Source of the DNA: Rhodococcus sp. HM1
Lineage (GTDB): Bacteria > Actinomycetota > Actinomycetes > Mycobacteriales > Mycobacteriaceae
Direction of reading: 5' to 3'
DNA: 64,000 nt
Assembly (NCBI RefSeq): GCF_023218075.1
Contig: NZ_JALPTB010000011.1
Span: 1 to 64,000 of the forward strand
Under the pieces are notes generated by a model. That model did not search any database and was not told where the DNA came from. It saw only the letters and a list, made by a program, of their open reading frames with translations. The position numbers and the translations under genes were made by a program. Below are positions 44,550-53,653 of this stretch, piece by piece (the first letter of the stretch is position 1; every line of letters starts with the position of its first letter).

Positions 44550-47204
44550 ATGGCCGTGCCAGGTCCGTCGTCGGCGCTGAAACGACTCGATGAATTGCTC
44601 GCCGGTACTGAGTCGCGCAAGGTCTGGCAGCGCGACAAGCCGAATCCGAAGGGGCTCGAGCCGGCCGAGTCGCCACCGACGCCCGTGCCGGATCCCCCGG
44701 CGACTGGCTATCTCAACCCGAATACTTACTTCGAAAACGACCTGGGCAATCCTGATCTGAATCTCAGCCACGCGGAGGCGGCGGAGACGTTCGCGGACGA
44801 GGTCGATAAGTACGGGGACTATTGTCGGCGCAGCACGGATATCACCATGCGCGGCGGCACGACCTCGGGCATCGTCTACCCGCTCGCAGTGTGCGAGATC
44901 GCCCGCGCGTTCCGGCTGCGCAACATCGGTGGGACGTCGGCGGGTGCGATCGCCGCGGCCGCAGCTGCCGCCGCGGAGCTCGGGCGCATCCGGGAGATCG
45001 AACAGGTGGAAGTGCCAACGAAGGCGTCCACGCCGGAGTCCGTGCAGCGCGGTTTCGCAGGAGTCGCAGAAGTCGTGCGCTGGCTGACGCAACTCGATGG
45101 GACCCGGCCCGACACGGAAGGGAAGTCGGACGACGAATTTCGGCTCGCAGGGCTCTTCCGTCCGAACGAGCCGGCGCCTGGTAGTTCGGAGTCTCGCAAG
45201 GCGCAGTCGGCGAAGCGCCGGGAGCGGCGGCTGTTCGGGTTGCTCGAGCCGATCATGCGGCGCCGCAATCGCTACCAGGCGGTCTGGCGGGCCGCGCTGG
45301 CGCTCGGATTGCGATGGTGCACCCTCGGCATGCTGATCAGCGCCGGGACCTTCGCGCTCCTGGTCGTGGCGATGCGCCGGGCCGTCGACGAAGCGGCCGG
45401 TGACGCGTGGGGCCGGTGGGGCTCGGCGTTGGGACTGTCGGTGACCGGGATCCTCACGATCGTGTTGGTGGTCGTGAGCGCGGTCGGTGTATTCCGTCTC
45501 CAACGAGCGCGCGGCATGAAACGGGATCTGGATCGTGAGATCGAGAACTGGATCGCCGGCAAGGACGCGAAGGCAACCGCGCTCTACCAGGAGCTGCTGA
45601 AGAGCCACACCAGTGCCGAGGAGCCGCGTGCGACGAAGGGCGTGCTCGTAGCGACCGTGATCGGGCTGGTGGCCTGCGTCGCGGCCGCAGCGGCGTTCGT
45701 GTGGATCGCGACGGACCGCTCGGCCATGGATCTCGGTGGAGTCGTCTTGGCCGCATTGCTCGTACTGGCCTTCACCGGGTTGTGGGCGCTCGTGTCCGCG
45801 GCGTTCCTGGGCGTCATCGCAATGGACATGAACGCGAAGTTCCGGTCGCGGGATCAGTACGGGCTGTTCTCGGGGGATCGCCTGGTGGCATGGATCGACG
45901 CTCGGCTCCGGGATCTCGCCGGGCAGGAAAGGCCGTTGACGTTCGGTGACCTGTGGGGCGTCGACGAAAACGATGAGAACAGACGGGGGGAGAAGCTGGC
46001 ACACCGTGCCCGCGCGCGCCGCGTCAATCTGCAGTTGGTCACCACCGATCTGGCGCAGCAGCGGCCGTTCCTGTTTCCGTTCGTCGACAACGCGAGCATG
46101 AAGGAGTCGCTGGGCAGCCAGTTCTATGTCGACCGTAAGGATCTCGCGGCGATCTTCCCGCCGGAGGTCGTCGATCTGCTGGCACCCGAGTCGGTCGACG
46201 GTGAGTCGAATGCACAGATGTACAAGTGCTGGGGCGAGAAGGGGAAGTGGGAACGGCGCGAACTCTGTGCGCTTCCCGAGCCGTGGGACCTTCCCGTCGT
46301 ATTCGCGGTCCGGGCTAGCATGGCGCTACCGTTCCTCTTCAAGGCCGTCCGCGTCTACCGGCTGCGAAAGCCGACCACGGTGCGCGACGATATGGGTCGG
46401 CCGCTCGAGTTCGAGCCGAAGAAGGCGCTCGAGTCCCCGATGATGAATGCCGATACCGAAATCGCAGAGGAACTGTGGCTGTCGGACGGCGGTATCACTT
46501 CGAACTTCCCGGTGCACCTGTTCGACCAGTCTCTGCCGGAATGGCCGACGTTCGGTCTGAACCTGGGGCGGCATCCGCGGGGATTCGAGCATCAGGACGT
46601 GTGGTTTCCCGAGGACTGGCAGTCCAGCGTGCCGCCGTACAGCGTAGTTCGCGGGACCGCGGCCGGATTCGTCGCGGCGATCGTGTCCACCGCCCGGACC
46701 TGGCGGGATGTCATGCAGACGAACATGCCCAGCACCCGCGGCCGGGTCGCGTGGGTGCGGCAGCGTGCCGAGGAAGGCGGAACCAACCTGTTCATGAGGC
46801 GTGAGACGGTCGCGTCGATGGCGTTGCGCGGTGCGCTCGCCGGGGCCAGACTGCGGCACCGCTTCGCAGCCGACGAAAAGCGTTGGAAGCGCCACAAGTG
46901 GCTGCGTCTGCGCGCAGCGGTGAGCACCCTCGACGAGGTTTGTGAGACGACCGCGATCGCGCTTCCCGCGTATCGCGACCTGTTCCACGAGGCAGGTGCC
47001 ACCGAGGCCGCGGGGAAGACGTGGCTGGAGGAAGAAGGCCTGACGGACGAGGTTCAGCTCTTCATTCCGAGTAACGGCCAGTTCTGGGACCCTGCGAAGA
47101 CGCTGCTGCAGAACGTGGGGAAGGGGCCGGATGTGCCCGACGCCGACCTCCGCAGTGGTGCCCCGACCCCGGCCCCGGAGTTCCGCCAGTCGCCACGCAT
47201 GTGA
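44550..47204 (+). CDS. Patatin-like phospholipase with internal four-helix membrane block
   Basis: An 884-residue protein. The oxyanion motif 'RGGTTSGIVYP' (101-111) and nucleophile 'GGTSAG' (Ser130) begin a patatin domain. Four hydrophobic helices follow at about 255-275, 290-315, 367-390 and 395-425. The domain resumes with the catalytic 'WLSDGGITSNFPVHLFD' (Asp about 646). It should hydrolyse lipid acyl esters at the membrane. The long insertion and the C-terminal ~200 residues are unusual. It stands alone with its own ribosome site; neighbours give no pathway clue. Confidence 0.85.
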   Translation: MAVPGPSSALKRLDELLAGTESRKVWQRDKPNPKGLEPAESPPTPVPDPPATGYLNPNTYFENDLGNPDLNLSHAEAAETFADEVDKYGDYCRRSTDITMRGGTTSGIVYPLAVCEIARAFRLRNIGGTSAGAIAAAAAAAAELGRIREIEQVEVPTKASTPESVQRGFAGVAEVVRWLTQLDGTRPDTEGKSDDEFRLAGLFRPNEPAPGSSESRKAQSAKRRERRLFGLLEPIMRRRNRYQAVWRAALALGLRWCTLGMLISAGTFALLVVAMRRAVDEAAGDAWGRWGSALGLSVTGILTIVLVVVSAVGVFRLQRARGMKRDLDREIENWIAGKDAKATALYQELLKSHTSAEEPRATKGVLVATVIGLVACVAAAAAFVWIATDRSAMDLGGVVLAALLVLAFTGLWALVSAAFLGVIAMDMNAKFRSRDQYGLFSGDRLVAWIDARLRDLAGQERPLTFGDLWGVDENDENRRGEKLAHRARARRVNLQLVTTDLAQQRPFLFPFVDNASMKESLGSQFYVDRKDLAAIFPPEVVDLLAPESVDGESNAQMYKCWGEKGKWERRELCALPEPWDLPVVFAVRASMALPFLFKAVRVYRLRKPTTVRDDMGRPLEFEPKKALESPMMNADTEIAEELWLSDGGITSNFPVHLFDQSLPEWPTFGLNLGRHPRGFEHQDVWFPEDWQSSVPPYSVVRGTAAGFVAAIVSTARTWRDVMQTNMPSTRGRVAWVRQRAEEGGTNLFMRRETVASMALRGALAGARLRHRFAADEKRWKRHKWLRLRAAVSTLDEVCETTAIALPAYRDLFHEAGATEAAGKTWLEEEGLTDEVQLFIPSNGQFWDPAKTLLQNVGKGPDVPDADLRSGAPTPAPEFRQSPRM

Positions 47205-47219
47205 CGACTCGCCCCGCCG

Positions 47220-47999
47220 CTACCCCTGCCGCGCCACGTCCGCGCACAGGATGCTCGGCCAGCGGGCGAGGTCGGCCGGCGTGCGGGCCACCTCCAGAGT
47301 CGAGTCCGGGAGAAGATCCAGCAACGCCTCCGCCGTGGACACCGGGTGCCCGGGATCGTCGATCCAGGCGAGAATCGTTGCGGGAACGTCGATCTTGGCG
47401 ACCTCGTCGGGGTCGGGCAGGTCGCTCAGCGCGGCTCCTCGGAACAGCGACGGAAGCAGGTGCTCGGCGACGTCCGGCACGGTCTCCGGGGTTCCCGCGG
47501 TTGCAGGCGGACGCGACTGCGACAGGTCCGCTCGGAGGAACGCGTCGAGTCCCTGCTCCTCGATGACCCGGGCATTCTGCCGGTAACTCTCTGCCTTGGC
47601 CGCGCGCGTTTCCCATGCGGTCGCCGGCACCATCAGGGTGAGGCCACTGAACCGCCCCGGATCCCGGACCGCCGCGTGCAGCAGTGTTCCGGTGCCCATC
47701 GACGGGCCGACGCCGTGGACCTGCTCGCCGGGGAACCAGTGGTCGAGCAGTCGCAGCAGGTCGTCGGCGAGGACCTCCCAGCGGTAGTCCTCCGGCACCG
47801 CGCGGCCGGTCGAACGGCCGTGCCCGCGCGCGTCGTACCTGAGGAGTCGGGTCCCGCTCAGTCCACGCCCGAGATCGAGATCCATCAGGCGGTCGCGATG
47901 GCGGCTGGAGGTGAGGCCGTGGAGTTGCACAACCGGGTGGCCACCCTCGTCGCTCAGCTCCACGTCCAGTTCGGCTCCCGGAACACTGAAGGTCGGCAC
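47220..47999 (-). CDS. Alpha/beta-hydrolase fold protein
   Basis: A 259-residue hydrolase starting at GTG 47999. 'VVQLHGLTSSRHRD' is the oxyanion-hole region, 'LLRYDARGHGRSTGRA' is typical, the nucleophile elbow is 'GVGPSMGTGTLL' (G-P-S-M-G), and the C-terminal 'DDPGHPVSTAEALL' supplies the His. Ester, lactone or haloalkane hydrolysis cannot be told apart here. It is convergent with the patatin gene by 15 bases and divergent from the condensation-GNAT gene. Confidence 0.86.
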   Translation of the reverse strand: MPTFSVPGAELDVELSDEGGHPVVQLHGLTSSRHRDRLMDLDLGRGLSGTRLLRYDARGHGRSTGRAVPEDYRWEVLADDLLRLLDHWFPGEQVHGVGPSMGTGTLLHAAVRDPGRFSGLTLMVPATAWETRAAKAESYRQNARVIEEQGLDAFLRADLSQSRPPATAGTPETVPDVAEHLLPSLFRGAALSDLPDPDEVAKIDVPATILAWIDDPGHPVSTAEALLDLLPDSTLEVARTPADLARWPSILCADVARQG

Positions 48000-48048
48000 G
48001 GCGGCTCCTTGGTCGGTCGTCGCTGAGGAAGGCGCCTAGGATACCGCC

Positions 48049-49806
48049 ATGCGGCTCACGAACGTCGCGCACCTGCGCCTTCCCTTCGGTCGGCTGCTCG
48101 GCTACGACGTGACAGCCGGACAGCCGGGCCGACCCCTGCCCGTCTCCTTCGACCAGGGACGCCACGTCGGTGCGGGCGACCGTGCCGGATCCTGGATGGC
48201 CTTGTCCTTCAGGCTCTCCGAGCCGGTGTCACCCGACGATCTCGCGACCGCGTGGCTGGCGGTGATCGCGCGGCACGGCACGTTGCGGTCGGTCTTCGTG
48301 CCCGGAGACGACGGTGAGCCGAAGTTGTACGAGGTCGAAATCACACCCGGCCGGTGGGTCGAGCACTCGATCGCGCCCGGCCAGGCGGTCAACGATGCCC
48401 TGCGGGACGTGCTCGACCGCGCGTGCTCGCCGTACACCCGTCCGTCGCACCGGCTGTGCATGCTCGAGACAGCGGACGGACCGACGGTGGTGATCGCCGC
48501 CGACCACTCGCACGTCGACATGTGGTCGATGCTGGTGCTCGCCCGCGACCTGCTCGCCGCACTCGCAGCGGTCCACGAGGGCCGTGAACCGGCATTGCCG
48601 ACGGCACCGGCGTTCGCCGAGCACACCAGCGCGCTTCGCGACCGCCCGACCGCACCCGACGACGTACGCCGCCGCTGGGCCGAGGTCCTCGCGGCCAGTG
48701 GCGACGTGATGCCGCGGTTCCCGCTGCCGCTGGGCGAGGAGACGCTGCATCGCGAACGCGTGGAGGTGCGCGACGTGCTCGACGTCGACGACAGCGCTGC
48801 CTTCGGGGCGCAGGCCAAAGACGACGGCGTCTCGACCCTCGCCCTGGTGGTGGCGGCGATGACCGACGTGACCCTCGAGCTGGCCGGCTCTCCGTTGCGG
48901 GCGGTGTTCCCGGTGCACAGCCGGTACGACGCCACGTGGCACGACTCCGTCGGCTGGTTCATCACCAATTCGGTGCTGGAATCGGCCGTCCCCGAGCCCC
49001 GCGCCGCCGCGGAGGCGGTCAAGGAAGCGGTGGGGATGGGGTCTTGGCCCCTCGAGGACGTGCTGCGTCCGTGGGGTGGGATGCCCGAGGCGCCGGGGAT
49101 GTTCGCGATCTCGTGGCTGGATCTGCGCCGGTTACCGGTCCGGGTCGACGCGACCGGGCTGGAGGCGCAGTACGTCGGCGCGACGATCCGCACCGACGGC
49201 GTGATGCTGTGGTTCATCCTCGACGAGTCCGGCTTGCACCTGCGCTGCCGCTACCCCGACACCTCCGAGGCCCGGCTGAATGTCGGCAATTGGCTGGACA
49301 CGCTCATCGCCCGCTTGCGGTCACGAGCGCGGGAATCGGTCGGGGGACGGCTGAGTGTCGGCGACCGGACGTACCGGGTGACGCGCGCCGCCCGCGTGGA
49401 CGTGCCGGCGCTGGTCGCGCTCCTGTCCGGCGACACCGGCCGTGAAGGCGCCGAGATCGCGCGGTACGAGGAGGCGTACGACGCGGTGACCCGGGACTCC
49501 GCGCACTACCTGGCCGCGGTGCGCGACGAGGACGATCGGATCGTCGGCACCATGCAGCTCTCCATCGTTCCGGGGCTTTCCCGCGGCGGTGTCACGCGGA
49601 TGCAGATCGAAGGGGTCAGAGTGGCGCCGTCCGAACGTTCCCGGGGTGTCGGCACCGCGATGCTCGAGTGGGCGCACGGGCACGGCCGACAGCGTGGGGC
49701 GTCGCTCGCTCAGGTCACCGCGGACCGGGTCTGCGAGCGGGTCTGTACGTTCTTCGCGCGGCTCGGTTACGACAGCACTCACGTCGGGCTGACGCGGGAA
49801 CTGTAG
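48049..49806 (+). CDS. Condensation-domain-like acyltransferase fused to GNAT acetyltransferase
   Basis: A 585-residue two-domain protein. The first ~430 residues resemble the condensation/PapA acyltransferase superfamily: 'AADHSHVDMWSML' holds H153-x3-D157 (the HHxxxDG site with first His and last Gly changed), and 'DSVGWFITNSV' is the floor-loop-like motif. The last ~150 residues are a GNAT domain with the acetyl-CoA loop 'RSRGVGTAMLEWA' (about 528-540). It could acylate an amine and then acetylate it, but no peptide-synthetase genes are nearby. Confidence 0.78.
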   Translation: MRLTNVAHLRLPFGRLLGYDVTAGQPGRPLPVSFDQGRHVGAGDRAGSWMALSFRLSEPVSPDDLATAWLAVIARHGTLRSVFVPGDDGEPKLYEVEITPGRWVEHSIAPGQAVNDALRDVLDRACSPYTRPSHRLCMLETADGPTVVIAADHSHVDMWSMLVLARDLLAALAAVHEGREPALPTAPAFAEHTSALRDRPTAPDDVRRRWAEVLAASGDVMPRFPLPLGEETLHRERVEVRDVLDVDDSAAFGAQAKDDGVSTLALVVAAMTDVTLELAGSPLRAVFPVHSRYDATWHDSVGWFITNSVLESAVPEPRAAAEAVKEAVGMGSWPLEDVLRPWGGMPEAPGMFAISWLDLRRLPVRVDATGLEAQYVGATIRTDGVMLWFILDESGLHLRCRYPDTSEARLNVGNWLDTLIARLRSRARESVGGRLSVGDRTYRVTRAARVDVPALVALLSGDTGREGAEIARYEEAYDAVTRDSAHYLAAVRDEDDRIVGTMQLSIVPGLSRGGVTRMQIEGVRVAPSERSRGVGTAMLEWAHGHGRQRGASLAQVTADRVCERVCTFFARLGYDSTHVGLTREL

Positions 49807-49862
49807 ACGTCCGGACCGCGGCGGTACGGCCCCGAGTGAGCGCCGAGTGGCACTCTCGAATC

Positions 49863-50534
49863 ATGTCCACGTCTGCCGCGCCCCCGTCGGTCCTGCTCGT
49901 CGAGGACGACGCGCGCCTCGCGGATCTGCTCGTCGAACTGCTCACGGACGAGGGCTACCGCGTCGATGTCGCCGGTGACGCCCAGGCCGGTCTGCAGCTG
50001 GGCTTGACCGGCCGGCACGACGTCGTCGTCCTCGACCGGGGCCTGCCGGGACGCGACGGTATCGAGGTGCTGCGTGCGCTGCGGCGGCGCGGGGTGGGCA
50101 CACCGGTGCTCGTTCTGACCGCCCGGGGCACACTCGGGGATCGCGTCGAGGGACTCGACGCCGGTGCCGAGGACTACCTCGTCAAGCCGTTCGAGATCCC
50201 CGAGCTGCTCGCCCGGCTCCGGGCTCTGCGGCGTCGCCGGTTCGACGGGGCCGAACAGTTGCCGGTGGCAGGTCGTCGACTGGATCTCGCGAGCCGGACG
50301 GTGATCGGGGACGACGGGGTGGTCGAGCTATCGGCGAGCGAATGTGCGCTGCTGGCAGTGCTCGCCGCGGCTCCCGGTCAGGTCTTCACGCGAGGGCAAC
50401 TCCTCGACGCCGCGTTCGGTGCCGCCGGTGCGCTGGGGACCGTCGACACCTACGTCCACTACCTGCGTCGCAAGCTCGGACCCGATGTCGTGCGAACCGT
50501 GCGCGGCGTCGGATACCGGCTCGGCTCCCGATGA
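49863..50534 (+). CDS. OmpR-family response regulator
   Basis: A 223-residue regulator. The receiver domain has acidic 'VEDDAR' (D15-D16), phospho-acceptor D58 ('VVLDRGLPGRDG'), 'VLTARG' and K107-P ('YLVKPFE'). The C-terminal winged helix has 'LSASECALLAVLA' and 'TVDTYVHYLRRKLG' with 'VRTVRGVGYRLG', typical OmpR/PhoB. It is coupled to the sensor kinase by ATGA. Its targets may include the membrane genes that follow. Confidence 0.95.
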   Translation: MSTSAAPPSVLLVEDDARLADLLVELLTDEGYRVDVAGDAQAGLQLGLTGRHDVVVLDRGLPGRDGIEVLRALRRRGVGTPVLVLTARGTLGDRVEGLDAGAEDYLVKPFEIPELLARLRALRRRRFDGAEQLPVAGRRLDLASRTVIGDDGVVELSASECALLAVLAAAPGQVFTRGQLLDAAFGAAGALGTVDTYVHYLRRKLGPDVVRTVRGVGYRLGSR

Positions 50535-51796
50535 GAACACGACGGCGCGGTCGCCCTCCGACCCTCGCGACGCGACCGGCCGCGGTGATCGGGGACGAGC
50601 ACCTGCTGCGCCGCGCGGGTCGGCTCGCAGCGCTGCAGTCCGCGATCGCCCTCGCTCTCGTTCTGCTGGTTGTCGGCGTCGCCGTGTTCCTCGTCGACAG
50701 CCGCGTGCAATCGCGTCAGATCGACACTCAGCTGCGGTCGATCGTCGCGACCGCCGAGGACGTCGACGATCCTCCGCCCGGCACGGTGATCGTGCTCCGG
50801 GACCACGACGGAGCCACCGAGGCCGGCCCCGGCGCCCCGCCGCGGGCCCTGGAGTTGGTGGATGCCCCGAACGGTTTCGTCGAGTTCCGTGACGGCGACC
50901 GGCACTTCCGGGTGCTTGTCGCCGACAACTCGTACGGACGCGCCGTCGTCCTTCTCGACCTGGAACCGTTCGAGGCCGGGCGGGATCGACTGCTGACGGC
51001 GCTGGCCCTCGCCGAGTTCGCCGGCATCGCGGCCTCGACGCTGGTCGTCTTCCTGCTGACCCGAAGGTCCATCCGGCCGCTCTCGCAGGCGCTTTCGCTG
51101 CAGCGTCGATTCGTCGCCGACGCCTCCCATGAGCTGCGGGCGCCGCTCACCGTCCTGCACACCCGGGCGCAGCTGCTGGCGCGCCGGGCCGGCCGCCTCG
51201 AGCCGTCCGAGGTGTCCCGGCAGCTCGAGGGGCTGGTGGACGATACCCGAGCACTCTCCGAGCTCGTGGAGGATCTCCTGCTCTCGGCGTCGTTGGAGTC
51301 CGGCCCGGACGCCCGCGAACCGGTCGACACGGCGGACATGTGCGAAGAGATCCGCGACAGCGTCTCGGCGCACGCGCAATCCCTCGGTGTCACTGTCGAC
51401 TTGGAACGAGACACCGCGACGGCAGTGGTGTCGGGATCCCGTCCGGCCCTGCGGCGTGCGGTGCACGGACTCGTCGACAATGCCGTCACTCACGTCCGGC
51501 CGGGCGGACGTGTCACCATCCGCGTCGCTGCCGATGCCGAGTATGCCCGAATTACGGTGACAGACACCGGCATCGGCATCCCTCCTCAGCAGATGCAGCG
51601 GCTGTTCACGCGGTTCGCGCACGGACCGGACCGGCCCGGGGGGCCGCGCCGATACGGTATCGGCCTCGCCCTCGTCCGAGAGGTGGCGGAGGCTCACGGC
51701 GGCCGGGTCCTGGTCGAATCGCGAGAAGGTCACGGAGCCAGCTTCACGCTCGAACTACCTGTCGATTCCCAGAAAGCTCCAAGAATTCGCCCCTAG
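50531..51796 (+). CDS. Membrane sensor histidine kinase
   Basis: A 421-residue kinase. Two membrane helices (about 35-57 and 155-178) flank a ~95-residue extracytoplasmic sensor. There is no long HAMP linker. The dimerisation helix has H200 ('ASHELRAPLTVLHTR'), the N box is 'GLVDNAVTH', G1 'VTDTGIGIPP', and G2 'RRYGIGLALVREVAEAHGG'. It phosphorylates the regulator encoded just upstream. The input signal is unknown. Confidence 0.94.
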   Translation: MRTRRRGRPPTLATRPAAVIGDEHLLRRAGRLAALQSAIALALVLLVVGVAVFLVDSRVQSRQIDTQLRSIVATAEDVDDPPPGTVIVLRDHDGATEAGPGAPPRALELVDAPNGFVEFRDGDRHFRVLVADNSYGRAVVLLDLEPFEAGRDRLLTALALAEFAGIAASTLVVFLLTRRSIRPLSQALSLQRRFVADASHELRAPLTVLHTRAQLLARRAGRLEPSEVSRQLEGLVDDTRALSELVEDLLLSASLESGPDAREPVDTADMCEEIRDSVSAHAQSLGVTVDLERDTATAVVSGSRPALRRAVHGLVDNAVTHVRPGGRVTIRVAADAEYARITVTDTGIGIPPQQMQRLFTRFAHGPDRPGGPRRYGIGLALVREVAEAHGGRVLVESREGHGASFTLELPVDSQKAPRIRP

Positions 51797-51838
51797 TCTG
51801 GCGCCCGATCGCACACATCTCGACGAAGGCGAGTAAGC

Positions 51839-52357
51839 ATGGGCCCCACAACGTTCAACGGAATGCCGATCCACCCGCTGCTGGTGCATTTCGTGGTGGT
51901 GCTGGTTCCGTTGTCGGCGCTGCTCCTGCTGTTGTCGGTATGCTGGCCGGCCGCCCGGCGCAGGCTCGGGGTCATCACGCCGACAGTTGCGTTCGTGTCC
52001 CTCGTCCTTGTCCCGCTGACAACTCAGGCGGGCGAGTGGCTCGAGCACCGGACGCCGCGCGATCCGCTGGTGGAGACCCACGCCGAGCTGGGCGACCAGC
52101 TCGTCTACTGGTCGGCCGGGCTGTTCCTGGTCTCGTTCGCGTGGTGGGCGATCCACCAGTCCCGGGTCCGCGCGTGGTGGGCGAAGCGCGCGGGTTCCGC
52201 ACCGACACAGGTGTCCCGGGTGCTTGCGATCGGGTTCGCCGTCGTCGGGATCGTTCTCGCGGTTGGATCCGTCGTCCAGGTCTATCGGGTCGGTGACAGC
52301 GGCGCTGCCGCGGTCTGGAACAACCCGGAGGATGCCTCGGCGACGCAGGATCGGTGA
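51839..52357 (+). CDS. DUF2231 membrane protein
   Basis: A 172-residue protein with four hydrophobic helices. The N-terminal 'GMPIHPLLVHFVVVLVPLSA' is the DUF2231 hallmark (H-P-x-L-V-H-F-x-V), and later 'ETHAELGDQLVYWSAGLFL' and 'IGFAVVGIVLAVGSVVQVY' follow. Conserved His residues may bind heme or metal, but the function is unknown. It is 42 bases downstream of the kinase and may belong to its regulon. Confidence 0.88.
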   Translation: MGPTTFNGMPIHPLLVHFVVVLVPLSALLLLLSVCWPAARRRLGVITPTVAFVSLVLVPLTTQAGEWLEHRTPRDPLVETHAELGDQLVYWSAGLFLVSFAWWAIHQSRVRAWWAKRAGSAPTQVSRVLAIGFAVVGIVLAVGSVVQVYRVGDSGAAAVWNNPEDASATQDR

Positions 52358-52555
52358 CCGCGGCGGTTCCACCCCCGTGACGCCGCTGGGCACCGGTTCC
52401 CGTTGTGGTCGGCTGCATGTTCGGTCCGGCCCATCTCGGGCGGGTCTTCGCGAAATCGACGCGGAACAGATTGTCGTGGACGGGGAGCATGGAAGTGGAC
52501 GAACGGTCCCGCGGCGCCCCGAAGGAGCGTCGCCGAGCGGGAGGAGTGGATCTCG

Positions 52556-52840
52556 ATGATGTTCTGGTACGGCGACGGCATGAGCGGCTGGGGCTATGTC
52601 CTCATGACCGTCGCGATGGTGCTGTTCTGGGCGCTCGTGATCGCGGGGATCGTCCTGTTGGTGCGAGCATTGAGTCCGGGTCCGCAAGTGGGACCGCCTC
52701 CGGTCCCGCCGCCTGTTCCGGAACCGACCCCGGAGAGCATCCTGGCAACACGCTTCGCGCACGGGGAGATCGACGAGGACGAGTTTCGGCGTTGTCTCGA
52801 GGTTCTGCACTCGCACCGGCCGGGGCACCCGTCCACGTGA
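52556..52840 (+). CDS. SHOCT-domain small membrane protein
   Basis: A 94-residue protein: one hydrophobic helix (about 11-36, 'GYVLMTVAMVLFWALVIAGI'), a Pro-rich linker ('PPVPPPVPEPTP') and a C-terminal SHOCT motif ('ILATRFAHGEIDEDEFRRCL'). ATG 52556 follows GGAGG; the next codon is also ATG. SHOCT domains occur on many small membrane proteins and are thought to mediate oligomerisation. Its 3' end touches the IS110 scar. Confidence 0.82.
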   Translation: MMFWYGDGMSGWGYVLMTVAMVLFWALVIAGIVLLVRALSPGPQVGPPPVPPPVPEPTPESILATRFAHGEIDEDEFRRCLEVLHSHRPGHPST

Positions 52841-52855
52841 CAACCGCCGAGCAGT

Positions 52856-53155
52856 GTTCAGGGCGTCGACGAGCCGGTCGTTGTGCACGTGCCGGGCGCA
52901 GACCACACGCGTCTTGCCGGACGCTCGGGTGATCGGGCTGGTCCCGGCGTAGTTCTTCCGTGCCTTCGCACCGACGTAACGACCGGGGGCGTCCCCGAAC
53001 TCGGTGAGCACCCGGGCACCGAGAACGACCCCGAGACCGGGCTGGCCGAGCAGGATCTCAGCGTCCGGGTGCCGGCCGAAATGAGTGGCCGCGCACTTCT
53101 CGAGGTTCGCGATCTCGCTGTTCAACGTGGCCGAGGTGGCGTACACCTCTCGCAC
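52856..53155 (-). mobile_element. IS110-family transposase remnant
   Basis: On the minus strand about 100 residues match the C-terminal transposase_20 part of IS110 elements, including 'HPDAEILLGQPGLGVVLGAR', 'VGAKARKNYAGTSPITRASG' and 'HVHNDRLVDALN'. Homology starts near 'VREVYATSATLNSEIANLE' and stops at 'DALN', so both the N-terminal DEDD domain and the extreme C terminus are gone. There is no start codon in a sensible place. It is a scar, not an active element. IS110 elements lack terminal inverted repeats, and none is seen. Confidence 0.85.
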
Positions 53156-53157
53156 GT

Positions 53158-53653
53158 GTTGCACGCGTGTTCGCTCGCGGTGCGCCGGATGAAGAACGGT
53201 GGCCGCGGCGGCAGCATCGTCAACCTCTCGACCATCGAAGCGCACCGGGCCGCATCGGGTTTCGCCGTCTACTCCGCTACGAAGGCCGCCGTCGAGCAGT
53301 TCGCCCGAACACTCGCGGTCGAGGTGGCGCCGGACCGCATCCGCGTGAACAACGTTGCGCCCGAATTCGTTCCGACACCGAACCTCGAGCGGCTCGCGGC
53401 GGGGGAGCACGCCCTGGCCGATCCGCGCAGTGCGGCGATCGCGATTCCGATGGGGCGCGTCGGACATGTCCACGACATCTCCAACTGCGTCGTGTTCCTC
53501 GCGTCGGGACTGTCGTCGTTCATCACCGGCACGACGCTGCATCCGGACGGCGGAACCCTCGCGTCGTCCGGATGGTTCAACTGGCCCGGGCACGGCTGGG
53601 CGAACTATGCGCCCGCCGATGTCCTGGAACGGACCCTGGAAGGGGACAGTTAG
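53158..53653 (+). pseudogene. 5'-truncated short-chain dehydrogenase/reductase
   Basis: About 160 residues of an SDR. 'GGSIVNLSTIEAHRAASGFA', the active site 'YSATKAAVEQF' (Tyr-x3-Lys), 'VEVAPDRIRVNNVAPEFV' and 'FITGTTLHPDGGT' are intact. The N-terminal TGxxxGxG cofactor motif and first four strands are missing, replaced at a sharp junction by the IS110 fragment. Homology begins at 'ACSLAVRRMKNGGRGG'. It cannot bind NAD(P) and should be inactive. It is convergent with the TetR gene, overlapping at the stop codons. Confidence 0.8.

Noticed and set aside
44550-47204. Patatin as a CBASS (CapV-like) defence effector
   Set aside because: No cyclic-nucleotide synthase, sensor or defence gene is adjacent, and the protein has a membrane block not typical of CapV.
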